The position numbers and the translations under genes were made by a program. The notes beneath the pieces are model-generated. The model made no database searches. It was given only the letters and a program-made list of their open reading frames with translations, and was not told where the DNA came from. This document shows, piece by piece, positions 63,982 through 64,000 of a stretch of DNA of 64,000 nucleotides. The DNA lies in NCBI GenBank assembly GCA_027422505.1, contig JAPQWV010000001.1:9424001-9488000 (forward strand). The letters are read 5' to 3'. The first letter of the stretch is position 1, and every line of letters starts with the position of its first letter. Source of the stretch: Craterostigma plantagineum. Its lineage: Eukaryota; Streptophyta; Magnoliopsida; Lamiales; Linderniaceae.

Positions 63982-64000
63982 TTTTAGACTAATTAATAAT
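63982..64000. other. Sequence beyond the truncated LTR
   Basis: Nineteen AT-rich bases not matching the 5' LTR. Too short to identify: a new insertion, a deletion joint or Gypsy B sequence are all possible. Confidence 0.4.

Overview
The window is retrotransposon DNA from a flowering plant, probably a eudicot with a large, repeat-rich nuclear genome; I cannot name the species. Every long coding region I recognise belongs to an LTR retrotransposon (Copia or Gypsy/chromovirus). The primer-binding sites match plant initiator tRNA-Met, the flanks carry 5-bp target duplications, and many reading frames are broken. I found no host gene, tRNA gene, CRISPR array or bacterial-type signal. Names such as 'Copia A' are local labels.

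Layout. (1) Bases 1-7975: end of a Copia element on the minus strand (A1), its 5' LTR, a remnant of another Copia gag (G), the left part of a Gypsy LTR (B) and a SIRE-like Copia (C: 5' LTR plus broken gag). (2) Bases 7976-41890: a second Copia A copy (A2, minus strand), split by two insertions. The first is a 14.3-kb Copia, E (10048-24380, minus), with a perfect CTCTC target duplication and nearly identical LTRs. The second is a 7.0-kb Gypsy-derived element (31649-38613, plus) with two 2.5-2.8-kb LTRs around a single gag gene (TR-GAG type). (3) Bases 41891-45783 repeat 3226-7099 almost exactly, so the window holds two copies of a segmental duplication; in the second copy Copia C is reduced to a solo LTR (target duplication ATTTC). 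(4) Bases 42768-52985: Gypsy B (plus), interrupted by the C solo LTR and by an inverted solo LTR of the D family (49440-52370, target duplication ATTTA). (5) Bases 52986-64000: Gypsy D, a Tekay/Del-like chromovirus (plus) inserted in B's pol, with a 3.05-kb 5' LTR, a 5S-rRNA-like segment and a second primer-binding site in its leader, gag-protease-RT-RNase H-integrase-chromodomain-like pol, and a truncated 3' LTR at the window edge.

Inferred order of events: G was hit by A and by B; B was hit by C, D-solo and D; A2 was hit by E and TR-GAG; the A-G-B-C block was duplicated before C collapsed to a solo LTR in one copy. The most interesting points are a ~3.6-kb extra sense gene (aORF) 3' of pol in both Copia A and E, and dense family-specific arrays of short CG-centred words filling the non-coding parts of otherwise unrelated elements.
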